Source of the DNA: Calditrichota bacterium
GTDB lineage: Bacteria > Calditrichota > Calditrichia > RBG-13-44-9 > J075
DNA: 12,112 nucleotides
NCBI GenBank assembly: GCA_003695285.1
Contig: RFIL01000163.1
Location: 1-12,112, forward strand
Reading direction: 5' to 3'
Shown: positions 1-6,121 of the stretch, piece by piece
Position numbering within the stretch: position 1 is the stretch's first letter
Layout of the letters: every line of letters starts with the position of its first letter
Notes under the pieces: model-generated
Seen by the model: the letters and a program-made list of their open reading frames with translations, nothing else
Told to the model about the DNA's origin: nothing
Database searches by the model: none
Position numbers and translations under genes: made by a program

Positions 1-414
1 AACATGGCCTAACCCCGGGAGTATCCATCCCAGCACGGTTTGTGAAGTATAAACCGGGTCTCCCACGGAAAGCGCCGGATTGGGCTCAATATGCACATAA
101 GCTTTGTCCCCCACCCGTACCCAGGCATTATTCCCATATTCTCCCACGGTTCCGATACTGACGATGGTTCCATCATTTACCGGATATACGGGAGACCCAT
201 CCACCTTGGGAATATCGGTTCCGTTGTGAAAATGGGCGGGATTGCTGGTGCTGCGGTATTCACAAAAATTGCCGGTAATTTCGTGGCTTTCATTGAAGGG
301 GGTAACGGGCCAGGGAAACTGATTTTGTGCGAACAGAAAATGACCGTTCAGCAGAATGATTAGGGTGGATAAAATAAACTTAAGAGACGAATTCTTCATC
401 ATTTTAAATCTCAT
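1..414 (-). CDS. M23/LytM-like exported peptidase, N-terminal part (cut by window edge)
   Basis: The frame stays open from the start to base 1, so the C-terminus is missing. Numbered from the second possible start (402), residues 1-25 form a signal peptide: basic KNSSLKF, then a hydrophobic stretch ending in FLFAQ. The mature part begins FPWPV and contains HFHNGTDIP, in which H59 and D63 fit the first zinc-binding motif (HxxxD) of M23/LytM endopeptidases, followed by the usual beta-strand pattern (YPVNDGTIVSIG). The fragment ends at LGHV, where the second HxH motif of the family would be expected, so whether the site is complete cannot be seen. M23 enzymes cut peptide cross-bridges in peptidoglycan; some members are inactive regulators. 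I chose the start at 414 because its ATGA overlaps the stop of the upstream gene, a typical coupling arrangement; ATG at 402 is in frame and equally possible, with a weak GAG upstream. It is the third gene of a minus-strand operon. Confidence 0.75.
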   Translation of the reverse strand, partial: MRFKMMKNSSLKFILSTLIILLNGHFLFAQNQFPWPVTPFNESHEITGNFCEYRSTSNPAHFHNGTDIPKVDGSPVYPVNDGTIVSIGTVGEYGNNAWVRVGDKAYVHIEPNPALSVGDPVYTSQTVLGWILPGLGHV

Positions 415-1640
415 TGTTTTGTCCGGTACACTTGATAAGCATTTCTAAATCCGATAAAAATTTTCTTAGCGTCGGCGGATAACTTTAACGCCGGTTTCTC
501 AAACACCTGACCGGTCAGTTCCAGTTCCTGCTGTAAATCTCCGGTGCTATTCAGTATTTTTAAGCGGGGATTGGTAAACATGAAGGTGCCTTCGCCCAAT
601 TCGCTTCTGGCAACAAGCAGGGCAGAAATTTCACCACCGTTCGATACAGCAACGGCAGTGATCATCCCCTCCCCTTTTGATAAGGAATAATGCCAGGGAA
701 TATTTCCGGTCTCCAGGTTCATTACTGTTGCCAGATGATTATCAGCCAGAATCAGAAATTTTTCGTCCGGTGAAAAAGCCGCCCGCTTAAAAAGGATGTT
801 CGCCTGACCGATTTCGTTCCCGGACCTGTCGTAAACCAGGGTTCTTTTGGTAAATTTTCCACCGAGGGTAATGGTGTAGCTGTTGGCGGCAATATATTGA
901 CCATTGTCGGAAATGGCAACCGCGGAGGTGTTGAAGTCCGGCAGCGGTGTTCGCCATAGTTCCACGCCCTGGAGGGAAAAGAGGAAGAGATGAGGCTCTG
1001 CGGAAGGATGGGGAGCGTTTGAGCCGGCCGGAGAAGCGCCGCGCTTCCCGGCGACAACGGCTGCCATTTCCCCGTCCCTGGTCAGATCAATTTGCAGGGC
1101 GCGTTCCATGTCATATCCCACCCCTTCAAATAACCGCACCGTGCGGAGTACCTTTCCCTCCGAATTGAAAAATCGGAGTTCACCGGTTGTATTCCGACCG
1201 ATGACAAGCGCCCCTTCGCGGTCGGAAAGGGCAATCAGCGGAAGCGGGTCATCATATTCAAGGGGGCGTTCGATTGTATAAAGATGTTCCTGCCCTGCCG
1301 TGTAGACTTCTATTCGAAGAGCACGGCTTTCCTTGAGATTCTGCTCCGAAAGCGGGCTTAATCGCACAATTGCGAAATAGTTTCCGCCTTTGGAGGTAAT
1401 CACCTTTAAAACATCTTTCGGCAGAGTGAACCGGCGGATTTCCGAGTTCCTCTGCCAGGTGATTTGATCCTCACCAATCGAGATGATTGTCTTTTCCCCC
1501 GGGAACAGCCAGCGATGAACGGATTTCGGGAGTGTTTTTGATTTCACCAGTTCAAACCGAACACCGGCACTTTCCTGGCTGTAAAGAAGCGGGGAAATCA
1601 AGAGAGATAATATGAAAAGGAGAGTGATTGCCTGTCTCAT
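411..1640 (-). CDS. Exported beta-propeller (WD40/PQQ-like) protein of unknown function
   Basis: This is a 409-residue protein. Residues 1-22 form a signal peptide (MRQAITLLFILSLLISPLLYSQ). The rest is a series of beta-strand repeats typical of WD40-like or PQQ-like propellers, with blade-like phrases such as AVAISDNGQYIAANS (about 240-254), FSPDEKFLILADNH and LETGNIPWHYSL. No catalytic motif is seen. A Gly/Ala/Ser/Pro-rich stretch near 199-216 looks like an extended surface loop. The frame is open 64 codons further upstream, but that stretch overlaps the preceding gene and would put the signal peptide inside the protein; ATG at 1640 has AGGA a suitable distance upstream, so I start there. 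It lies 61 bases after the M14-like peptidase gene, and its stop overlaps the start of the M23-like gene. In such settings propellers usually serve as protein-binding scaffolds or quality sensors; any specific role here is unknown. No anchor or T9SS tail is visible, so it may stay in the periplasm. Confidence 0.75.
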   Translation of the reverse strand: MRQAITLLFILSLLISPLLYSQESAGVRFELVKSKTLPKSVHRWLFPGEKTIISIGEDQITWQRNSEIRRFTLPKDVLKVITSKGGNYFAIVRLSPLSEQNLKESRALRIEVYTAGQEHLYTIERPLEYDDPLPLIALSDREGALVIGRNTTGELRFFNSEGKVLRTVRLFEGVGYDMERALQIDLTRDGEMAAVVAGKRGASPAGSNAPHPSAEPHLFLFSLQGVELWRTPLPDFNTSAVAISDNGQYIAANSYTITLGGKFTKRTLVYDRSGNEIGQANILFKRAAFSPDEKFLILADNHLATVMNLETGNIPWHYSLSKGEGMITAVAVSNGGEISALLVARSELGEGTFMFTNPRLKILNSTGDLQQELELTGQVFEKPALKLSADAKKIFIGFRNAYQVYRTKQ

Positions 1641-1701
1641 GGGTAATCCTGAAGTTAATTCGTTGTTTGAAAAAGAGAGATATTTGTTAACCGGTTCAGC
1701 G

Positions 1702-3000
1702 TTATTGAACCACCAAAAATCTTTTTGTGCGGATGCCGGAGGGGGTCTCCAGGCGGTACAAATAGACCCCGCTGGCGAGATGTGAGGCATCATAGTAAAC
1801 TCTTTGCGTACCTGCCCCGCGGAAACCTTCATCTAAAGTTGCGATTCGGCGACCCAGGATATCATACAGCGTTAACCGAACGGTTTGGGGAGTTGCCAGT
1901 CTGTATTGAATGATCGTGTGGGCATCCTGCCGGTTTAAATGAACCGGATTCGGGTAATTCTGATCCATGACAACCCGTTCCCGTTGTGTCGGGGACTGGT
2001 TGAGCGTGATGGTAGTTACGATGCCAAGATAATCGGTAACGCCGTGCAGCAGGGCATACGCTGTGGTATCATACGCCCCGGCAGGGGGGCAATTCATATC
2101 CTCGTAGGTTAACGCCATCACCGATTCCCCAAAATTCAGCCAGAACCAGCTTTCCGGGTAATATGGCGGGGTGCCGTTGGTCCAACTGATAAAATAATAC
2201 CAGGGCTCTATACCATCCGGGAAGTAATATCGAACGCCATTAATGAAATTCTGTTCCAGAAGCGTATACGGGGGAGAAGTACCGGCAGAATCGTGATATA
2301 CAAAATATCGTCGGCAGGCATAAGCGGCGTGCATATTTAAAGCCACTTCAATCGGAGCGGGTGAAGCCATCAATTCGGTGAATCGATTTCTCAGGGTTTG
2401 CACTTCCGGCTCGGAGGGAAAAGTATCCCAATTGCTTTCCAGGTCCACATCATGGGCGTTGTGGCGAGGATATCCCAATTCCACGCCATCCGGATTATAC
2501 ATGGGGATGATGTAAAAGGTGCAGTTCTCCCGGATAAATTGAGCAAATGGGTCTTCCGATAGGAGAAAGTTGATCATGGCGTTGGTTACCCACCAGGCTT
2601 GCACTTCAATGGGGTGGGTTCGGGCATGCACGAAAATAGTATGGCGGGGAGTATTGGTGATGGGATTGTCAGAGGTAATCGTCAACTGCCATATCGCCCT
2701 GTTTTGCACGCTTGCGCCAATGGAATCAATGGTAACATAAGGGCTTTGGCTCCAGCGGTCCAGATCGACCAACAGACTATCGTACCCGTATCCCCAATTG
2801 AGACCCAGGAGGGCAGTCATTTGCTCTGCCATTTCCGGATCATAACCGCATTTGTCAACGATGCCACCCACGCCCGGTGTATCGTTCAGGTCTCTCGATT
2901 GGAATTGGGAAAAAAGTTCAAGTGGTAAGAATAAACAGAAAAGCATTAAAACAATTTGGTGAACCAAAAATCGGGGGGTAATAGTATCAATGTTTTTCAT
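1702..3000 (-). CDS. Secreted M14-like zinc carboxypeptidase with T9SS C-terminal sorting domain
   Basis: This 432-residue protein has an N-terminal signal peptide (about 1-31, ending LFSQ). The M14 fold is shown by HPIE (H129, E132), which gives two zinc ligands, NPDG at 169-172, NMHA with the third ligand H224, and TYED with the general base E300. The usual VDLNRNW segment, whose Asn-Arg bind the substrate's C-terminal carboxylate, reads VDLESNW (E188, S189), so substrate choice may differ from classical carboxypeptidases. After YPNP (349-352) comes an 80-residue tail with LYDILGRR (378-385) and LASGVYLYRL (408-417), ending KRFLVVQ: a typical type A T9SS sorting domain, which sends proteins across the outer membrane and is removed at the cell surface. 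There is no Shine-Dalgarno sequence before ATG 3000, unlike most other genes here. It is first of three minus-strand genes and divergent from the plus-strand cluster. Confidence 0.88.
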   Translation of the reverse strand: MKNIDTITPRFLVHQIVLMLFCLFLPLELFSQFQSRDLNDTPGVGGIVDKCGYDPEMAEQMTALLGLNWGYGYDSLLVDLDRWSQSPYVTIDSIGASVQNRAIWQLTITSDNPITNTPRHTIFVHARTHPIEVQAWWVTNAMINFLLSEDPFAQFIRENCTFYIIPMYNPDGVELGYPRHNAHDVDLESNWDTFPSEPEVQTLRNRFTELMASPAPIEVALNMHAAYACRRYFVYHDSAGTSPPYTLLEQNFINGVRYYFPDGIEPWYYFISWTNGTPPYYPESWFWLNFGESVMALTYEDMNCPPAGAYDTTAYALLHGVTDYLGIVTTITLNQSPTQRERVVMDQNYPNPVHLNRQDAHTIIQYRLATPQTVRLTLYDILGRRIATLDEGFRGAGTQRVYYDASHLASGVYLYRLETPSGIRTKRFLVVQ

Positions 3001-3262
3001 AGCGTTGTGTTGAGAAGTTTTTTGGTGTGTTGTTCAGTATTTTATTTAGGTATTACATGAAGAAATCCTATATTAAACGCTGTTTTAATTTACGGAATCG
3101 ATCTTATTTCAGGCAATAACGGAATTTTTTTAATGAATCCTGCCCGCCATCATGGTCACCGGGGCGAGTAGAATAAAAGGAATAAGTAAACGCCACGTTC
3201 ACCGTATAAAAGTATATCACGTCATTTGCAATAAAAGAGATAAATTGAAGTGAGAACAGCTA

Positions 3263-3276
3263 ATAACCGCGGTTAT
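3263..3276. promoter_or_regulatory. Perfect 14-base palindrome, possible operator
   Basis: ATAACCGCGGTTAT reads identically on both strands with no central spacer. It lies in the divergent spacer, 262 bases before the M14-like start and 368 before the fibre-like start. A gapless palindrome of this size is a common shape for the binding site of a dimeric regulator, but no regulator gene is in the window and no second copy was seen. The regulatory role is inference. Confidence 0.35.
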
Positions 3277-3440
3277 GAATTTCTCTATTATTCGTTAAAA
3301 CTAATTTACAAGACTCAAAAATTTCTATTTTTTTCTAAAGTTTTGTACACCCCCCCCGACTATTTTACTCATTCCTTTGAAATTTCTTGCAAAAAAGGCT
3401 CATCAGGAACGGTGATCCAAACAAAACGCCGGAAGCGCAG

Positions 3441-3507
3441 TTAGACTGTCAGGCTGCCCTGCCAATGCGAGATGCCTTCGGCATAGGACTGATAGGTTTT
3501 AGACTGT
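3441..3507. repeat. 9-base direct repeat TTAGACTGT flanking a small hairpin (REP-like)
   Basis: TTAGACTGT occurs at 3441-3449 and again at 3499-3507. Between the copies are two small inverted repeats: CAGG/CCTG (3450-3461) and ATGCC-TTC-GGCAT (3472-3484). The arrangement resembles an interspersed repeat or the footprint of a small mobile element, and could also be the upper part of a structured leader. Whether it is multicopy cannot be seen from one window. Confidence 0.35.
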
Positions 3508-3514
3508 TAGCTTT

Positions 3515-3538
3515 GTTACGAAACTCCTCTTTCGCAAC
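3515..3538 (+). promoter_or_regulatory. Imperfect hairpin in the presumed 5' leader of the fibre-like operon
   Basis: GTTACGAAA and TTTCGCAAC pair with one A-C mismatch (9-position stem) around the loop CTCCTC. The loop is pyrimidine-rich and partly complementary to the GGAGG ribosome binding site at 3632-3636 (four consecutive pairs), so a loop contact that hides the site is conceivable. A second, weaker inverted repeat (CAGGATT 3564-3570 with AATCCTG 3589-3595) follows. Function is unproven. Confidence 0.25.
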
Positions 3539-3644
3539 GGTATCGTGATTGAAACATTGTTTCCAGGATTATTGCGTCGGGAAGGGGAAATCCTGATGCA
3601 TACCAAAATGATCACATTTAACCCAAATATCGGAGGTCGTTATC

Positions 3645-4694
3645 ATGAAGCACTTAGAGAAATTATTCGGTCATATTCTTCTTTATGTAGTATTGTTGCT
3701 CAGTTCTCAGTTATTTGGACAACGTGGCGGGGGAAATCAGTCAAGTTGGAAATCTAATGTTGGCATTTTGTATACTGATCCTTCTAATACTTTCGTAGGG
3801 ATCGGAGTACAAAATCCAACGGCTCCTCTGGAAATAAATGCTATAGGATTAAAACTATTTTTAAACCAAGGAGTTAATAGCACTCCGTCTTATATGAAAT
3901 TTAAAGTAAAATCATCATCCGCTTCTTGGACGATGGGGTTATCCACCGGAAATGATTTTATGATAGGAGTCTCTGATGATTTAACGGATTCGAAATTTAC
4001 GATTATGTCATCTACCGGTAACATTGGGATTGGCACTTCCACCCCTGCCAGCAAACTTTCTGTTAACGGCGATATAGACATCAGCGGCAGCCGGTTGCAT
4101 GTGGGAACCGATGGAAACATTGGGATTGGCACCACTGCACCTACTGAACCGCTTCATATTTACAAGAGTGGAACGTCAGGTGTAACCACCTTAAAATTAG
4201 AATATGATTATACAGGTGATCCTAACGGTCATCAGGACGCCGACTGGCGGTTGCAGGCTGCTTCTTCCGGCGGGAAGTTTCATATTGCTTCCGGCACACA
4301 AACGCGGTTGACCATTGACGGCGCCGGGAATGTGGGTATTGGTACTACTTCTCCCTCCCCAAGTTATAAACTTTCCGTTTTAGGTAAGATTCGGGCGGAA
4401 GAAATAGTTGTAGAAACCGGCTGGTCGGATTTTGTGTTTGAAGACGACTACCGCTTAATGCCTCTAAAAGAAGTGGAGCAGCACATCAAAGCACACAAGC
4501 ACCTGCCGGGTATTCCCTCTGCTGATGAAGTAGCCGCCAACGGCGTGAGCGTGGGCGAGATGCAAGCCAAACTGCTGCAAAAGGTTGAGGAGCTGACGCT
4601 GTATGTGATTGAGCAAAACAAAGCTATCAATCAATTGCAACAGGAGAACATTGAACTACGAAAAGAGATTAACCTCATGAAATCTGAGCGATAA
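3645..4694 (+). CDS. Exported tail-fibre-like protein with NxGIGTxxP repeats and conserved coiled-coil C-terminus
   Basis: This 349-residue protein has a signal peptide at about 1-25 (MKHLEKLFGHILL through LFGQ). The body carries four copies of an (N)xGIGxxxPxxxLxv unit, at nucleotides of about 3796, 4020, 4116 and 4329, a pattern found in Bacteroidota tail-fibre-like and phage-tail-like surface proteins and likely to form trimeric beta structure. From about residue 257 comes a conserved end: GWSDFVFEDDY, then LKEVEQHIKAHKHLPGIPSA, VGEMQAKLLQKVEELTLYVIEQ, and a terminal heptad-rich coiled coil (about 310-347). This end sits where a trimerising or intramolecular-chaperone domain would be expected, but it is not a recognisable S74 endosialidase chaperone and I see no catalytic residues. 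GGAGG at 3632-3636 lies eight bases before ATG. It is first of five same-strand genes, with 45 bases to the next. The 3' third is far richer in G+C than the rest. Confidence 0.8.
   Translation: MKHLEKLFGHILLYVVLLLSSQLFGQRGGGNQSSWKSNVGILYTDPSNTFVGIGVQNPTAPLEINAIGLKLFLNQGVNSTPSYMKFKVKSSSASWTMGLSTGNDFMIGVSDDLTDSKFTIMSSTGNIGIGTSTPASKLSVNGDIDISGSRLHVGTDGNIGIGTTAPTEPLHIYKSGTSGVTTLKLEYDYTGDPNGHQDADWRLQAASSGGKFHIASGTQTRLTIDGAGNVGIGTTSPSPSYKLSVLGKIRAEEIVVETGWSDFVFEDDYRLMPLKEVEQHIKAHKHLPGIPSADEVAANGVSVGEMQAKLLQKVEELTLYVIEQNKAINQLQQENIELRKEINLMKSER
4018..4386 (+). repeat. Internal repeats in the fibre-like gene
   Basis: The 17-base string AACATTGGGATTGGCAC occurs exactly at 4020-4036 and 4116-4132, and a diverged copy (AATGTGGGTATTGGTAC) starts at 4329. 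They encode N(I/V)GIGT followed by STP, TAP or TSP. Near-identity at DNA level for the first two copies suggests recent duplication or gene conversion within the gene, and offers a route for changes in repeat number. Confidence 0.7.
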
Positions 4695-4739
4695 AAAAAG
4701 CAGGATATCCCATTATCATAAAAGAAAGGAGATATAAGG

Positions 4740-5291
4740 ATGAAACGCATTCCGAAATTTCCATTTGAAAAAGCCATCATAATTCTCACAGCCGTAGTGG
4801 TGGTGTATGCAGCAGTGATAAGCACCTTAAACTTTGTCACTAACCCTAAAATCGCTTATGTGAATTCGGCAATTTTATTAGAAAAATATCCTGGTGCTAT
4901 AACTGCTCGTGACAGTCTGAATGCTCAAATTGAACGTTGGAGTCAGAATGTGAAAACACTGGAAAAAGAGCTTGAACAATTGAATAGCGAATTAATAACT
5001 CAGGCTGAGAAATGGGACAAGAAGACCCTAAAAAAGAAGCAGGGGGTCATAAAGAAAAAACGGCAGGATTATGCTCGCTATAGTCGGGCGGTGCAGGAAA
5101 AAGCCGCCAGGTTAGAGCAAGAACTTTTCCAACCGGTGTATACCGAAATCAATGCATATATGAAGGATTTTGGAGATAAAGAAGGATATGAAATAATCTT
5201 CGGAACCCTCGCCGGGGGAAATATCCTTTATGGTCGGGATGCTGTTAATGTCACAGACGAATTTCTTGCCTATGTCCGGAAACGGATGTGA
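4740..5291 (+). CDS. OmpH/Skp-like coiled-coil periplasmic chaperone, membrane-anchored
   Basis: This 183-residue protein resembles the OmpH/Skp family, trimeric periplasmic holdases that keep exported beta-rich proteins soluble on the way to the outer membrane. Residues 11-33 are strongly hydrophobic (IIILTAVVVVYAAVISTL) with basic residues before them and no clear cleavage site, so it may stay anchored. KIAYVNSAILLEKYPG (37-52) matches the first strand and start of the tentacle, about 58-130 is a long charged coiled coil rich in K, E and Q, and GYEIIFGTLAGGNILYG (149-165) followed by VTDEFLAYVRKR matches the C-terminal part of the family's body domain. AAGGAG at 4726-4731 stands eight bases before ATG. 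It sits between a fibre-like and a lipoprotein gene and upstream of two giant exported proteins, so a dedicated chaperone for these is likely, although this is inferred from context. A housekeeping skp would usually sit beside bamA. Confidence 0.82.
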   Translation: MKRIPKFPFEKAIIILTAVVVVYAAVISTLNFVTNPKIAYVNSAILLEKYPGAITARDSLNAQIERWSQNVKTLEKELEQLNSELITQAEKWDKKTLKKKQGVIKKKRQDYARYSRAVQEKAARLEQELFQPVYTEINAYMKDFGDKEGYEIIFGTLAGGNILYGRDAVNVTDEFLAYVRKRM

Positions 5292-5305
5292 ATGTTGATG
5301 AAGCT

Positions 5306-5330
5306 GTTTTGCGTTTCACCAACGCAAAAC
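5306..5330 (+). promoter_or_regulatory. Perfect intercistronic hairpin before the lipoprotein gene
   Basis: GTTTTGCGTT and AACGCAAAAC form a perfect 10-base-pair stem around the 5-base loop TCACC. It lies in the gap between the Skp-like stop (5291) and the preferred lipoprotein start (5366). No T-run follows, so it is not a typical terminator; it may protect or process the mRNA or tune translation of the lipoprotein. Confidence 0.45.
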
Positions 5331-5365
5331 CACCAATATTCAAGAACAAACCAGGTTACGAAACC

Positions 5366-6073
5366 ATGATGAAAAGAATCCAATACATTTCTCGCTATTT
5401 TCTACCATTCGGATTAACGTTGCTTGTTTTATTGTCCGGGTGTGAAAAGAGATTTCACAACCTTGAGGAATTTGAACATTATATAAAAAGCAAAGATTCT
5501 CCGTATGTAAAGACCATTGTAAAAAACGGCATAAGAATAACCGTTCGTTATATGCCTACGGAAGCTATGATGATTCCCCATTATCGTCGATATTTAAGAA
5601 AACAAAAGAACATTAACAGGAATACCACCCTAAACAAAAAGCAACTTGCTGAAATTTTGCAGAAAGAAAAAACAGTACTGAAAAAGCAGGAAGAAAAATA
5701 TAATCAATCGCTCTATTTCATCCTGAATATCGCTTACGAAGATCCCTCTAAGGATATTATTTACCAAAAAATGCAGAGGGGATTTGGAGAGTATAGTCGA
5801 TGGTTGCAGAAACTCCTGTTCCATCTAAAAGATTATATTTATCTACAAACGCCAACCATGGAAGAAATCCCACTGGATACCTATCATCTGGAACGTACTT
5901 ATGGCCTGCGCAAAGATCGCACCTTGTTACTGATGTTTCCAGCGGAGTTTAGCAATCATTCGCTCTTATCACCAGTGAATAGAGAATTGACCATGGTAAT
6001 AAAGGAATTCGGATTGGGGGTGGGAAGGCTAAAATTTGAGTTTGAGTTACCATCGATGGTCTACGTTTTGTAA
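5366..6073 (+). CDS. Unrecognised envelope lipoprotein
   Basis: From ATG 5366 this is a 235-residue protein with a classical lipoprotein signal: MMKRIQYISRYF, a hydrophobic stretch, and the lipobox LLSGC with the lipidated cysteine at residue 26. The mature part is strongly basic and predicted helical, with NTTLNKKQLAEILQKEKTV and KKQEEKYN as a likely coiled coil near 90-118, and no motif I recognise. EKRF after the cysteine has no Asp at +2, so outer-membrane sorting is possible, but that rule is drawn from Enterobacteria. The frame is open back to a GTG at 5288 that overlaps the previous stop (GTGA); that start would place 26 residues before the signal peptide, so I prefer 5366 (or the adjacent ATG 5369), although only a weak AGG precedes it. 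It lies between the Skp-like gene and the giant YD gene, which suggests an accessory role in export or anchoring of the giant proteins. Confidence 0.72.
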   Translation: MMKRIQYISRYFLPFGLTLLVLLSGCEKRFHNLEEFEHYIKSKDSPYVKTIVKNGIRITVRYMPTEAMMIPHYRRYLRKQKNINRNTTLNKKQLAEILQKEKTVLKKQEEKYNQSLYFILNIAYEDPSKDIIYQKMQRGFGEYSRWLQKLLFHLKDYIYLQTPTMEEIPLDTYHLERTYGLRKDRTLLLMFPAEFSNHSLLSPVNRELTMVIKEFGLGVGRLKFEFELPSMVYVL

Positions 6074-6121
6074 ATGATACATAAAACAGGATAATAGACA
6101 TTACAGAGAGGATGAAAAAGA

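Larger units (their letters stand above)
3001..3644. other. Divergent intergenic region between the two operons
   Basis: About 640 bases separate the starts of the M14-like gene (minus) and the fibre-like gene (plus). Open frames here are short, start weakly and resemble nothing I recognise, so I call none. Both operon promoters should lie here. A TAnnTTTG-type match (TAGCTTTG, 3508-3515), the Bacteroidota -7 element, precedes the plus-strand operon, but I see no clear TTTG/TTG partner about 20 bases upstream, so the promoter is only suggested. The region is rich in short inverted repeats and includes a C8 run, listed separately. Its length and structure suggest regulation or a remnant of a repeat element rather than lost coding sequence. 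Confidence 0.6.

Noticed and set aside
1641..1832. Upstream extension of the propeller gene by 64 codons
   Set aside because: It overlaps the sorting domain of the M14-like gene and would bury the signal peptide; ATG 1640 has a fitting ribosome binding site.
3250..3444. A 64-codon frame in the divergent spacer
   Set aside because: It uses a GTG start with no ribosome binding site, has low-complexity content, and spans the palindrome and the C8 run; nothing supports it as a gene.
3508..3515. TAGCTTTG as a Bacteroidota promoter -7 element
   Set aside because: There is no matching upstream element at the usual distance, so it is mentioned but not called.
3545..3757. A 70-codon frame running into the fibre-like gene
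   Set aside because: It overlaps the signal peptide of the fibre-like gene in another frame and includes the ribosome binding site of that gene.
3645..4694. Part of a prophage, based on tail-fibre-like sequence
   Set aside because: The protein has a Sec signal peptide and no phage capsid, tail, terminase or integrase gene is nearby; it is better seen as a surface protein.
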